A DNA stretch of 64,000 nt from NCBI GenBank assembly GCA_037176705.1, contig CM073891.1:52268571-52332570 (forward strand), written 5' to 3'. Under the pieces are notes generated by a model. The model was not told the origin of the DNA. It made no database searches and saw nothing but the letters and a program-made list of their open reading frames with translations. A program made the translations under genes and the position numbers. This document shows positions 47,040 to 58,349 of this stretch, piece after piece. Source of the stretch: Molossus alvarezi. Taxonomy: Eukaryota; Chordata; Mammalia; Chiroptera; Molossidae. The stretch's first letter is position 1. Every line of letters starts with the position of its first letter.

Positions 47040-47300
47040 CCCTGGGTGGCTTGGCTCAGCAGTTAGAGCATCCGCCCGCAGACCAGAGATTCCCGGGTTT
47101 GGTTCCTACTAAGGGCATGTACCACGGTTGCAGTTCATTGCAGGCCCCGGTTGGGGTTGTGTGGGTGGCAACCAGTCGATGTGTCTCTGTCACATTGATG
47201 TTTCTCTCTCTCTCTCTCTTTCTTCCTCTCTCCCTCCCACTCTATCTGAAGATAAATACAAAAAAAAAAAAAAAGACCTCAGGTGAGGATAAAAAAAAAT
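47040..47300 (+). repeat. VES SINE, fairly young
   Basis: It starts CCCTGGGTGGCTTGGCTCAG. The body runs CATCCGCCCGCAGACC, TTCCCGGGTTTGGTTCC, GGCATGTACCACGGTTGC, a CT tract, and the tail CTCAGGTGAGGATAA. GATTTTAAAAG before it and GATTAAAAAG after it are likely degenerate target copies. Confidence 0.9.
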
Positions 47301-48186
47301 AGATTAAAAAGCAGTTAGAAATGCATTTTATGGTTTATAATACGTACATTGCATGACTGTTCATGTTTCTGTCAGCGATTCTGTGTATGTTCTCTTTCAT
47401 CATGTTGATAGCAACTACCTTCATATGGTTCTTTTCAAGTCTGGCCATACACTACAAATGAAGTCACATTTTAAAAAAGAATAGAACAGTGATTCCAAGT
47501 CTATTCTAATTTTTCATGGAGATAATTATCTAATTTTTAATAGAAGTATTTTAATTAGTTAAAATATTATTCCTATAAAAATCATTATGTGACACTTGCT
47601 ACATTTACTTAAAGTATGAAGTAGGTTCAGCATTTTTTATGTGTTTAAAGTTTCAACATCAACTTTGCCAAAAAGTTATTGTAATTTAAAATGTATTTAC
47701 TTACAACTTTTTATATATTGTATAGAAGCAAAAAGAGGATGTATTTATATTAAGAAAATTTCTATAAAATGAATTTAAATCAATAATGTGGATATTTCTA
47801 AATATTTAAAGATCTAATAAAACAAAGTTTCATATGGTTAACTTTATCATTTATATCATAAATCTTGCAATTTATATACATTGCTGGTAGCTTCTTGACA
47901 TTTCATTAAATACTTCTGAAAACCTTACCACTTTGTGAGTAGAATTTTCAGGGAAAAAAATGATATTGGATCATATTGTATGAAAATTATCCTAAAAATA
48001 CTTTTGCAGAAAGAAACTGTGATTATATATACATATGTATATGTATAGATATATCTATATATATAGTACTATATATACAGTATAAAACACACATGTATCA
48101 TATAAATCAAATAGTTACTTAGATTACAGCAAGCAAAAAATAGTCCCATCAAGATAGAATATGTATAGTACAAGAAATCTAACTTA
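47301..48186. other. AT-rich intergenic DNA
   Basis: No gene was recognised. 48022-48080 is an alternating AT-rich tract (ATATACATATGTATATG and similar). Confidence 0.5.
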
Positions 48187-48203
48187 AAACTTAATTTACT
48201 ATG

Positions 48204-48379
48204 GGCCCTGGCTGGGTTCTCAGTTGGTTACGGTGTTGTCCTGATATGCCAAAGTTTCGGGGTTCGATCCCAGGTTACAACACATACAAGAATAAACCAA
48301 AGAATGTATAAATAATTGTAACAACAAATCAATGTTTCCCTCTTTCTCTCTCATCAATAAATAATTTAAAAAAAAAATT
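48204..48379 (+). repeat. tRNA-derived SINE with an unusual body
   Basis: The head GGCCCTGGCTGGGTTCTCAG, with GGTTACGGTGTTGTCC and box B GGGGTTCGATCCC, is VES-like. The next segment (ACAACACATACAAGAATAAA, AATGTATAAATAATTG, AACAACAAATCAATG) differs from the other copies before rejoining at TCAATGTTTCCCTCTTTCTC. A near-perfect 17-bp duplication (AAACTTA(A/G)TTTACTATG) lies at 48187-48203 and 48380-48396. Confidence 0.85.
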
Positions 48380-48564
48380 AAACTTAGTTTACTATGAAAA
48401 AGTAGTCACTTTTTTTTCCCATTCTTTTTCATCAACTAGGGAACTAAGAAAAATTACCTAACATAAAAATAATGTGGCACTGAATATTTTTATATATATT
48501 TGATATTCAAAACATCTAAAGTTTAAAAGTAAACTTCATTAATTTTCTATTACATCACACACAC

Positions 48565-48728
48565 ACTTTTTTTTTTAAATCCTCACTGGAGGACATGCTT
48601 AGAGACAGGAAGTGGGGGAGAGAGATATATATAGAGAGAAACGTGTCAGTTGCCTTCCCTACATGCCCAAGCTGGAAGCCTTTCAGTGCACAGGATGATG
48701 TTCAACGAACTGAGCGATTCTGTCCAGG
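48565..48728 (-). repeat. Diverged VES-type SINE
   Basis: On the minus strand ACCTGGACAGAATCGCTCAG starts the head, with GTGCACTGAAAGGC and GGGCATGTAGGGAAGGC, and it ends in CTCCAGTGAGGATTTAAAAA. The flanks TCACACACAC (48555-48564 and 48729-48738) may be its duplication, though they are low-complexity. Confidence 0.75.
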
Positions 48729-49060
48729 TCACACACACGCACACGCGCGCTCTTATTTTCAAGTTTAAATGGAAAACAAAATCCATTAACTCTTCTTTTA
48801 AATTTTTTAATTAATTTATTTTTTATTAATTTATTTTTGTTACAGATGTTTCTCCTTTTTTCCCCATCGACACCCTCCTCCCCATCCCACCACCTCATCC
48901 CCGGCTTTGTTGCCCGAGTTCATTGGTTATGCTTACATGCATATAAGTTCTGTGGTTTATCTCTTTCCTCCCCCCACCACCTCCTCTTCTGAGGGTTGTT
49001 AGTCTGTACCCTACTTACACATTTCTGGGACTACCTTGTTCCTCAGGCTGTTATGATCAT

Positions 49061-52000
49061 CATATTCCACAAATAAGTGAAATCATGTGATATATGTCTT
49101 TCTCTATTTGGTTTGTTTTGCTTAGGATAATACTCTCCAGGTTGTCTCAAAAGATAAGACATCTTTCATTCTTAACAGCTGCATAGTACTCCATTGTGTA
49201 TATGTGCCATGACTTTTTTTATTCATTTGTCTTCTGATGGACACATGGGCTGTTTCCAGATCTTAGCTATTGTAAATAGTGCTGCTATGAACATGGGGGT
49301 ACATATATTCTTTCTGATTGCTATTTCAGTCTTCATAGGGTATATTCCTAGAAGTAGGATCACTGGGTCAAATGGCAATTCAATTTTTAATTTTTTGAGG
49401 TAACATCATATTGTTTTCCATAGTGGCTGCACCCAGTCTGCATTCCCACCAGCAGTGTACTAGAGTCTCTTTTCCTCCACACCCACACCAGCACCTGTTG
49501 TTTGATGATTTGTTGATGGCAGCCATTCTGACAGGTGTCAGATGATACCTCGTTGTTGTTTTAATTTGCATCTCTCTGATGATTAGTAATGTTGAGCATT
49601 TCTTCATATGTCTCTTGGCCATTTGTATGTCCTGTTTTGAGAGGTGTCTATTCAGCTCCTCTGCCCATTTTTTAATTGGGTTCTTGGTCTTCCTTTTGTT
49701 GAGCTGTATGAACATTCTATATAACATGGAAATTAACCCCTTATCTGATGTATCATTGGCAATTATGCTCTCCCACATAGTGGGTTGCCTTTCCATTTTG
49801 ATGGGTATTTCTTTTGCTGTGCAGAAACTTTTTAGTTAAATGTAGTCCCATATGTTCATTTTTTCCTTTGGTTCTGTTGCTTTAGGTGATGTATCACTGA
49901 AAATTTTGCTGCATATGATGTCTGAGATTTTGTTGCCTACATTTCCTTCTAGGATTTTTATGGATTTACCAGTCACATTTAAGTCTTTTATCCATTTTGA
50001 GTTTATTCTTATGTATGGTATAAGTTGATGGTCTCGTTTCAATTTTTTGCATGTAGCTGTTCAATTTTCCCAACACCCTTTATTAAAGAGGCTGTCTTAC
50101 TCCATTGTATGCTCTTGCCCCCTTTCTCAAATATTAATTGAGCATAATGGCTTGGGTCCATTTCTGGGTTCTCTGTTCTATTCCACTAGTCTATATGCCT
50201 GTTCTTGTGCCAGTACCAGGCTGTTTTGATTATAGTAGCTTTGTAGTATAACCTGATATCTGGTATTGTGACCCCACCTACCTTGTCCTTCTTTTTCAAG
50301 ATTGCTATGTCTATTAGGGTCTTTTTGGTTTTATATAAATTTTTGAAGTATTTGTTCTAGTTCTGTGAAATATGTCATTGGTATTTTAATGGAGATTGCA
50401 TTGAATCTGAAGATTGCTTTGGATAATATGGACATTTTAAAGATGTTAATTCTTGCAATCCATGAACAAGGTATGTGCTTCCACTTTTTTATATCTTCTT
50501 CTGTTTCTTTTTTCAATGTCCTGTGGTTTTCTGCAAATAGGTCCTTTACTTCTTTGGTGAAGTTTATTCTTAGGTATCTTAATATTTTTGCCATGATGGT
50601 AAATGGGATTGTTTTTTTTAGTTTCTATTTCTGTGAGTTCATTATTGGTGTATAAGAATGCCATCGAATTCTTGTCGTTAATTTTACTACTTTGCCAAAT
50701 TCATTTATTAAGTCTAGTAAATTTTTGATGGAGTCTCTAGGGTTTTCTATGTATAATATCATGTCATCTGCGAATAATGATAGTTTCACTTCCTTCCCAA
50801 TTTGGATCTCTTTTATTTTTTCTTCATGTCTGATTTCTGTGGCTAAGACTTCCAATACTATGTTAAATAAGAGCGGTGATCGTTGACATCCTTGTTTGTT
50901 CCTATTCTTAAGGAAAATTCTTTTAGTTTTTGCCCATCGAGTATGATGCTGGCTGTAGGTCTTTCATATATGGCCTTTATTATGTTGAGATAGGATCCCT
51001 ATATTCCCACCTTGATGAGTGTTTTTATCAAGAAATGGGTGCTGGATTTTGTCGAATGCTTTTTTAGCATCTATTGATATAATCATGTGGTTTTTATCCT
51101 TCATTTTGTTTACGTGATTTATCATATTTATTGATTTGCAAATATTGTACCAGCCTTGCATCCCTGGGATGAATCCCACTTGGTCATGGTGAATAATTTT
51201 TTTGATGTGTTGCTGGATCCAATTTGCTAGTATTTTGTTCAGGATTTTGGCATCTATGTTCATCAGTGATATTGGCTTGTAGTTTTCTTTTTTTGTGTGG
51301 TGTCTGTTTTTGGTTTTGGAATTAGAATTATGTTGGCCTCAAAAAACATATTTTAAAGTCTTCCTTCTTCTTGAATTTTTTGAAATAGTTTGAGGGAATG
51401 GGTGTTCTTTAAATGTTCGTTAAAACTCCCCCATGAGAGGCATGAACAGTGGACATGGACAACAATCAGGGGAAGGGGCAGGGAGGGAAGGGGGAGGGGG
51501 GAATCAGTGGGGGAAAAAGGAGAATCATTTGTAACAAAAATTAATCAATAAAAAATAAATAAATAAATAAAAAAACAAAAACTCCCCCATGAAGCCATCT
51601 GGGCCTGGGCTTTTGTATGCTGGGAGAGTCTTGATTATCTCTTCAATTTTCTTAGTTGTTATTTGTCTGTTCAAGTTTTTTATCTCTTCTCGGTCCAGTT
51701 TTGTGAGACTATGTGTTTCTAGAAATTTGTCCATTTTACTTAGTCAAATTTGTTGCCATACAATTGTTCATAGTTAATGATCTTTTGTTTTCTGTGGTAA
51801 AAGTTGTTACTTCTCCTCTTTCATTTCTGATTTTGTGTATTTGGGTTCTCTCTCTTTGTTTCTTGGTGAGCCTACCTAAGGGTCCATCAATCTTGTTTAT
51901 CTTTTCAAAAAACCAACTGTTTGTTTCATTGATCCTTTGAATTGTATTTTTTTTTTGTGTGTGTGTGTGTGTTCATGTCATTTATTTCTGCTCTAATCTT

Positions 52001-53018
52001 TACTATTTCCTTCCTTCTACTTGCTCTGGGGTTTTCTTTTTGTTTGCTTTCTAGTTTTTTTAAGTTGTGAGGTTAGGTAGTCTATTAGAAATTTTTCTTA
52101 TTTCTTGAGATAGGCCTGTAGTGCTCTGAACTTTCCTCTCAGAACTGCTTTCACTGCATCCCACAGATATTTTGTTGTTGATTATTCATTTTCATTGGTT
52201 TCCAGGAAGTTTTTATTTCTTCCTGATCTCCTCGGTAACCCATTCATTATTGAATAACATGGTATTTAGCTTCCACTGTTCAAATGTCTTAGCATGTTCT
52301 TGTTGCAATTGATTTTTAGTTTCATGCCATTGTGATTTGAGAAGATGTTTAATATGATTTCAATCTTCTTGAACTTGTAGAGATTTAGTTTGTGTCCTAA
52401 CATGTGGTCTATCTTTGAGAATGTCCCATGTATACTTGAGAAGAATGTGAATTCTGCAGTTTTGGAGTATAATTCTCAGTAGATATCTATTAAATCTATT
52501 TGGTCTAGTATTCATTTAGAGTCTCTGTTTCCTTGCTAATTCTTTGTCTAGAGGATCTATTCAGTGATGTTAGTGGGGTTTTGAATTCCTCTGCTATGAT
52601 TTTATTGCTGTCGATTTCTCCTTTGAAATCCTTCAGAAATTTTTTAATATATGTTGGTGCTCCAGTATTTGGTGCATATATGTATACCAAGGTAATATCT
52701 TCCTGTTGGATAGATCCTTTCAATATTATGTAGTGGCCTTCTTTGTCTCTAGTTATGGCCTTCATTTTGAAATCTATTTAATCAGATACGTGTATTACTA
52801 CCCCAGCTTTTTTTTTCCTTTTTGTTTGCTTGAAAGATTTTTTTCCATCTCTTCACTTTCAATCTATGTGAGTCTCTTGTTGTGAGGTGGGTTTCTTGTA
52901 AACAGCATATATGTGAGTCATGCTTTCTTATCCAATCAGCTACTCTGTGTCTTTTTATCGGAGCATTCAATCCATTAATATTTAAGGTGATTATTGATAT
53001 GTACTTATTTATTGCCAT
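49061..53018 (-). pseudogene. L1 copy 2 ORF2 relic
   Basis: It starts [20 protein letters not shown] at 53018 and is recognisable to about 49061. The pieces carry ICCLQETHLTTRDSH, a damaged GDFN (now EEFKTPL), [20 protein letters not shown] (about 50780) and the cysteine motif (about 49430). At least six frame or stop breaks separate the pieces. At the position of copy 1's premature stop this copy reads CCCTAATAG, a one-base deletion next to a T, so its ancestral codon there is unclear. Confidence 0.9.
51437..51577 (+). mobile_element. Nested 5'-truncated L1 tail in copy 2
   Basis: About 140 bp in the opposite orientation to its host L1: GAGGCATGAACAGTGGACAT, a G-rich tract, GGGGGAAAAAGGAGAATCAT, TTGTAACAAAAATTAATCAA and an AAAT-rich tail. 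A perfect 15-bp duplication AAAACTCCCCCATGA is at 51422-51436 and 51578-51592. That text is ORF2 sequence of the host element, which fixes the order of events. Confidence 0.93.
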
Positions 53019-53065
53019 TTTTGTTTAGTGTCATTATATTTTTTTTTTTCTATTTCTTCTATTAA

Positions 53066-53968
53066 TTACAGCAGTCCTTTTAACCTTTTTTGCAATGCTG
53101 GTTTGGTGCTAATGTATTCTCTTAGCCTTTTTTTGTCTGGGAAGCTCTTTAATTGACCTTCTATTTTGAATAATAGCGTTGTTGGGTAGAGTAGTCTTGC
53201 ATTCAGATCCTTGTTTTCATGATCTTGATTACTTCATGGCATTCCCTTCTGGCTTGTAGTGTTTCTGTTGAGAAGTCAGCTGAGAGCCATATGGGGGTTC
53301 CTTTGTAGGTAACCTGTTGCTTAGCTCTTGCTGCCTTTAGGATTCTCTCTTTGTCTTTAATTTTTGGCATTTTAATTACTATGTGTCTTGGTGTGGGCCT
53401 GTTTGGGTTCTTCTTATTTGGGGCTCTCTGTGCTTCTTGAACTTGAATGCCTTCTTCCTTCAACAAGCTAGGAAAGTTTTCTGTCATTATTTCTTCAAGT
53501 ATATTCTCTAATCCTTGCCCATTTTCTTCCTCTTCGGAAACTCCGATGATGCGATTATTATTACGTTTCCAGTTGTCCCACAGTCCTCTTAAGCTATCTT
53601 CCTGTTTTTTAATTTTTTTTTTCCTTTTGGTTTTCTGATTGGTTGATTTTTTTTTCCACCCTGTCTTCTAATTCACTGATCCAGTCCTCAGCTTCCTCTA
53701 CTCCGCTGGTTAGTCCTTCCAATGTGTTTATTTCTGTTATGTCATTCTTCTTTTCTTCTTGATGGTTTTTTATTTGCAATTGATTGATTTTTAATGTTTC
53801 TATGTCTTTACTTATGGTGTTGACGTCCTTACTCATGCTGTTGAGATTTCTCAAGATCATAGCTCTGATTTCTAGCTCTGTTAACTTGCTTAGCTGCATT
53901 TCCCTTATCTCATCTTTGGTAGAATTCTCTTGTTTTTTCATTTGGTATTTGTTTCTTTGTTTCACCAT
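53066..53968 (-). pseudogene. L1 copy 2 ORF1 relic
   Basis: It begins MVKQRNKYQMKKQEN at 53968, keeps the coiled-coil text (ISKDIETLKINQLQIKNHQE), then shifts frame near 53610 in a T-rich tract. A second open piece (53203-53487) holds EEGIQVQEAQRAPNKKNPNR and PRHIVIKMPKIKDKERIL from the RRM region. The end with GLL-stop is at 53066. It cannot make a full protein. Confidence 0.9.
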
Positions 53969-54841
53969 TTTGGAAATCTCAGAGGGTTTTGAAACCTGCC
54001 AAATTTTCTCTGTGGGTTTTGGTGTTCTGCTGTTTGTGGCTTCCTCTACTGGGTTTTGATAAGCATGGGAAGACCCACATTAAACACCACTGTTAAGTCT
54101 TACTTTTCTGGGTAGAGTTGGTTCAGGAAAGGTCAGGAAAGGGTTTCCTCTAGCTTTTTGCTTGGAGGCTATTCGTCGTGGTTACTGGAAGAGCCTTGGG
54201 TTCTCCATTGAATAAAAACTCCTTCAGGTGTTCAGTGTGAAGGAATTTCCTGAAGGTGGGTCAGATGCTTGTTGTTAAAGAGCCTCAATTTGCATTTCAA
54301 AGGCTCATCTGGGTGGGGTTGGATCTACATGGGAGGGGCTACCACCTCTCCTCAGAGCACTGGGAAGGAGTAAGATGGCCACCGTCCTTTGTGGCTACAA
54401 CTCAGCAGAAGCTCTGAGCACCCTCCAAATCCTGAGTGTCCCCACACAGTTCCAGTCCAGTATGCCCTCCCTCTGCCAGAGCCAATGTGAGTGGTGGTGG
54501 CTATTTTAGCACTCTGTCCTGGCTCTCAACACTGTGGAGCAGGCTTTGGAGTTTAACCCGCAGAGCACTGCTTACAGCTAAGAGCACTCTTGTCTGTGAG
54601 CTCCCAGCCCCCGCACTTGAACCCCTGCAATCCTACCAATATCAATTCAGTGTTCCTCGTTATATGTTCCTCACAAGGTGCTTTTCTGTTGCTCTTTCCC
54701 AAAGATTTGTCTTTAGTTTATATATAGTTTTAGCTTATATAACTAAAAAGTTATAATTCCAGTTTGATCCTGGGAGATGGTCTGTGTAGCTTCCATTCAC
54801 TCTGCCACCATTTTGGAATCCCTCTTATTAACTCTTTAGTA

Positions 54842-55153
54842 CAGTGATACCTCGGTTCTCGAACACCTCGGTTTTCGACCAAATCGGTATTCGACCAGGA
54901 GATTCGAGAAAATTTGTCTCGGAATCCGAACAAATATTTGGAACTCGAACTTCCGAGATGAGCCGAGTTGAGCCGAATGGCGTTCATTCGGCCCAGCGCG
55001 CCTTGCTGGCGTCATCAGTGTGCATGCAGAGAGAGAGTCACGCTTTGTGGAGTCACGCTTTCCTATTGGGTTTCATTGCTTCGGTTCTCGAACAAATTCG
55101 GTTCTCGACCGTCCTCCTGGAACGAATTATGTTCGAGAACCGAGGTATCACTG
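54842..55153. mobile_element. Nonautonomous mariner/Tigger-type DNA transposon (312 bp)
   Basis: Terminal inverted repeats of 23 bp match perfectly (CAGTGATACCTCGGTTCTCG plus AAC, and its reverse complement at 55131-55153). TA dinucleotides at 54840-54841 and 55154-55155 are the target duplication of Tc1/mariner transposases. The interior has no transposase frame. The motif TCGGTTCTCGA and variants, in both orientations, recur at least six times. The element is CpG-rich against an AT-rich background. It lies three bases beyond the target duplication of L1 copy 2. The superfamily assignment is firm; the pogo/Tigger subgroup is a guess from the end sequence. Confidence 0.88.
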
Positions 55154-55155
55154 TA

Positions 55156-55678
55156 CTTGGGTCTACCATGTGGTTTTTTAGTGATACTATTTCATGTTTA
55201 CATTAAAACAGAAAAAAGGGGGGTTCTTTTGAGCAGTTGTATTTTTTTATTGTGTTAAAATATGTATTAAGGCTAACTGGTAAGATTAGACAACATGGTA
55301 TTACTATCATGTATAAAACAATGTTAACTTTGCAAAGAAACATGGTGCTGTATCTATACCTCACTTTTTCAAAGATCTCCATAGAATATGGTTTCTTATT
55401 ATAATAATTATATTTTATTAAAAAGTTTTAGGGTAGCCAATATAATAAGATTACTTTATGGATATTTAGGAATGTGGAGAAATAATTACAGTGTACCATT
55501 CTGTTTCCTCTAAAATATTTAAAATGTTTTTCAATTATTTTTTAAAATCTTACAATTTTCACATAGTGGAAAAACTATATTCCAAAAAGTCATATTCTTC
55601 CCCCTTAGGATTTTTGATATGTTCTATGCTGATAGCACAAATATTTTGTAACTGTTCATTTCATTGCCATTTCTGGTT
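55156..55678. other. AT-rich intergenic DNA
   Basis: No gene or repeat family was recognised. Confidence 0.5.
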
Positions 55679-55692
55679 TGGTTTCTACCTTT

Positions 55693-55919
55693 TTAAAAAA
55701 ATATATCTTTTCTTTATTGATTTTAGAGAGAGAGGAAAGTAAAGAGAGAAAGAAAGACAGAAACATTGGTGAGAGAGGACATAGATTGGCTGCTTCTGTG
55801 TACCCCCCACTCGAGATTGGGCCCACAACTTGGGCATATGCCCTGACTGGGGATTGAACTGGCAACCTCTTGGGGCATGGGTCGATGCTCATGCACCAAG
55901 TGAGCTACACTGGCTGGGC
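55693..55919 (-). repeat. VES-type SINE
   Basis: On the minus strand it starts GCCCAGCCAGTGTAGCTCAC, with the extended GGGCATATGCCCAAGTTGTG body and a GA/CT tract into an A-rich tail. A perfect 14-bp duplication TGGTTTCTACCTTT is at 55679-55692 and 55920-55933. Confidence 0.92.
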
Positions 55920-56169
55920 TGGTTTCTACCTTTAATCCAGAAGGTTAGAATAATTAAAGATAGAAATATCATTGAGAGAAAATGGGAATGCTAATGTATT
56001 GAAAATACTGGTACTGCCATTTTAAAATGAGTTTAGGGAGTCTTCACTGATCCCACACACTATCCTCTATTAAAAATAGGCATTCTTATATGCTGTGTGG
56101 TTGGTTACTCTAAAACTGATAGAAATGGATTTCTTTTCCTATAGAAATTATTTATATTCTTTAGGAACA

Positions 56170-56385
56170 ATTACATAGAAGGGAAAATTGAACACCTCAA
56201 GTTGTCGTTTTCATCATGCCCCCTTTTCTCGTCTTTCAGGCAAACACATCAGTGCCATGCAGAGGAGAGGGCAGCAGATGCGGAGGGCTGCACGCTGTCT
56301 CTGCAAATTCAAACGGGAAGCTGGAAACCATTTTGGCAGCTTAAATTTCAAATTACTCAGCCCCACCAAATTAGTTAATTAAAAA
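56170..56385 (+). other. Exon-like or conserved-element-like block (unproven)
   Basis: Less AT-rich than its flanks. It has a pyrimidine-rich acceptor-like CCCTTTTCTCGTCTTTCAG followed by open sequence in more than one frame to about 56370, then CCCCACCAAATTAGTTAATT and an A run. I recognise no protein in any frame and no repeat family. It may be a decayed exon, a short retrocopy with an A tail at 56381-56391, or a non-coding element. Confidence 0.3.
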
Positions 56386-56461
56386 AAAAAAGATCAATTT
56401 TAATTTAGAAATGTTGAAGGATGCATTTTTATGACACAACAAAATATAAAATAAAGTGCCT

Positions 56462-56766
56462 GCCTTGGTCTGGTTTGGCTCAATGATTAGAGCGTTGGCC
56501 CATGGATGGAAGGGTTGCAGGTTTAATTCCTAGTCAAGGGCACTTACCTGGGTTTCAGTTTCAATCCTCCACCTGGTCAGTGTTGTGCAGGAGGCAACCA
56601 ATTGCTGTGTCTGTCTCACATCAATGTCTGTCTCTCTCGCTCTCTCTCTCTCTCTCTCTGTCTGTCTCTCTCCCCTGCCCTCCCTCCCTTCCACTCTATC
56701 TAAAAATCAATGGAAAAATATCCTCAGGTGAGGATTAGCCAAAAAATAATAATAAATAAAATAAAA
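56462..56766 (+). repeat. VES-type SINE with long CT tract
   Basis: It starts GCCTTGGTCTGGTTTGGCTC, with GGGTTGCAGGTTTAATTCC, a CT/GTCT tract, ATCAATGGAAAAATATCCTC, AGGTGAGGATTAGCC and an AAAT tail. The flanking copies are unclear because of the A-rich context. Confidence 0.88.
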
Positions 56767-57050
56767 TAGTACCTGGCTATTTTGACAGGTAAATGTTGTC
56801 AGTCTCCAGAATTTCTCAGAGGACACAAGGTTCACTGTGGTACAAATTTCAGTCTAGGTGTTTTATGATGAGAGAGATGTTCTAGTCACCAAAAATGTTC
56901 AATCTCCACTTCCACCCACCTACCCCTACCACATGCACAGTCTAAAGTAAATAAGGAATAAAGAATAAAAATGGATGGGGGTGGGCTCTAATTAGGTCAC
57001 TTGTCTTCTCTGGTTCCCTAGTAGGTATAACGATCAAATAGTGTATTCTG

Positions 57051-57051
<1 letters not shown>

Positions 57052-57097
<46 letters not shown>
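57052..57097. repeat. (TA)n microsatellite
   Basis: About 23 uninterrupted AT/TA units. Self-complementary, so able to extrude as a cruciform, and likely length-variable. Confidence 0.95.
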
Positions 57098-57099
<2 letters not shown>

Positions 57100-57919
57100 T
57101 GGAGACATAAGAGAAACTTACATTTTATTGTATGCATTATTGCTTCTTAAGATCAAAGTAAGTTTTTAACAGGTTTCTAAATACTCATTTATCAGAACTA
57201 CCTAATACCTTTAGACCAACACTGAGCAAAGGCGATGTATATTTCTCAGGATTATGAAGAAAAAAAAAAAAAAGGAAAGAAAGAAAAGAAACAAAGTAAA
57301 TTGTTGACTAGCAAAGACTGATAAAGGTTAAAATTTTATCCAGAGATGAACATGAATGTTTGAGAACAGAGCCTTCAGGAATTCTTTCAGGATGGAAATA
57401 CCTGGAGGCCATCTCATTTGACAGAATTCAAATTTAATGTACTATGCTAGTCTAAACCATTTATTCTCCTTTACTTTTATTAAAATAATCAATACCATAA
57501 ACTACTGGTTCATATATTTCAGGAGGTCAAGAATTTCCTGTGGCTTTAACAAGAAATTTGAAGTTTTTCTTATTAATGTCAAACTTAAAGGAACATGTAT
57601 TCTTTAAATTAGGCACAATAAGCAAGCATAGGTATACTTTGAAATAAGAATAGTGTTAGAGACATATAATTTGATATGCTTGGAGGGGGCTATGATAGAA
57701 AAAGTTAACAAAATGTTGTATTAATAAAGTACAAGAAGACAGTTGAGAGATATATTCTAATAAAGTATTTTATTGGTTTTCCTCAAAGGTACAAAGCTTA
57801 TATATAGTTATAAATTATATCCTTAACTAGCTTTATTTCTCATGCAGAAAAAAAAAAGTGTTTTTAAATTACTTTTAATCTTTTATAATTTTAGGAAAAT
57901 TTTACACTAAGCTTAGTCT
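57098..57919. other. AT-rich intergenic DNA
   Basis: No gene or repeat family was recognised. There is a short A-rich tract at 57258-57290. Confidence 0.5.
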
Positions 57920-58065
57920 CCTCCTAGTGAAATTGTAACACATTTTTGAGGATAGGAAAACTGAAACTCAGAGAGTTTGAAGGGGGGTTACTTAATTAGT
58001 GAGAGAGCAAGCTGTCTAATCCTTATCTCATTAATCAAAAGCCTTTTATGTCATACTACCTTTTA
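57920..58065 (-). repeat. MIR fragment
   Basis: The plus strand reads GAGGATAGGAAAACTGAAAC, TCAGAGAGTTTGAAGG, GTTACTTAATTAGTGAGAGA and GTCTAATCCTTATCTC, the reverse of the MIR core. It is diverged. Confidence 0.5.
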
Positions 58066-58147
58066 AGAAGACATGTTTCAGTGAATATGTTTATGAAATT
58101 AATAGAATGTATCCATAAGAATGGGACCTGAACAAACTAAATACACA

Positions 58148-58240
58148 GGGAAGGAAGGAAGGAAGGAAGGAAGGAAGGAAGGGAGGGAGGGAGGGAGGGA
58201 GGGAGGGAGGGAGGAAGGAAAGAAGGGGAAAGAAAGAAAA
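58148..58240. repeat. (GGAA)n / (GGGA)n purine tract
   Basis: About nine GGAA units pass into about nine GGGA units and then GAAA-rich sequence, all purine on the plus strand. A 65-codon minus-strand frame through it (Pro/Ser/Leu-rich) is a low-complexity artefact. Confidence 0.93.
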
Positions 58241-58349
58241 TAAAAAGAAACAAAGTGCATGCATATCAGGTTTCGATTTTTAATTACCACAAGCATGAAT
58301 TTTTGAAGCTGCCAATGAAATAAAACAGCCTTAAAAAAGAGAAATATTG

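Larger units (their letters stand above)
48795..54826 (-). mobile_element. Full-length L1 retrotransposon (copy 2), decayed
   Basis: A minus-strand element of about 6.0 kb collinear with copy 1 from 5' UTR to 3' UTR and A-rich tail. A perfect 10-bp duplication ATTAACTCTT flanks it at 48785-48794 and 54827-54836. Many stops and small indels break both ORFs. A (TG)n tract at about 51956-51972 replaces L1 sequence, and a separate L1 tail is nested at 51437-51577. It is older than copy 1. Confidence 0.93.

Noticed and set aside
58099..58296. 65-codon Pro/Ser-rich minus-strand frame
   Set aside because: It is a translation of the GGAA/GGGA simple repeat.
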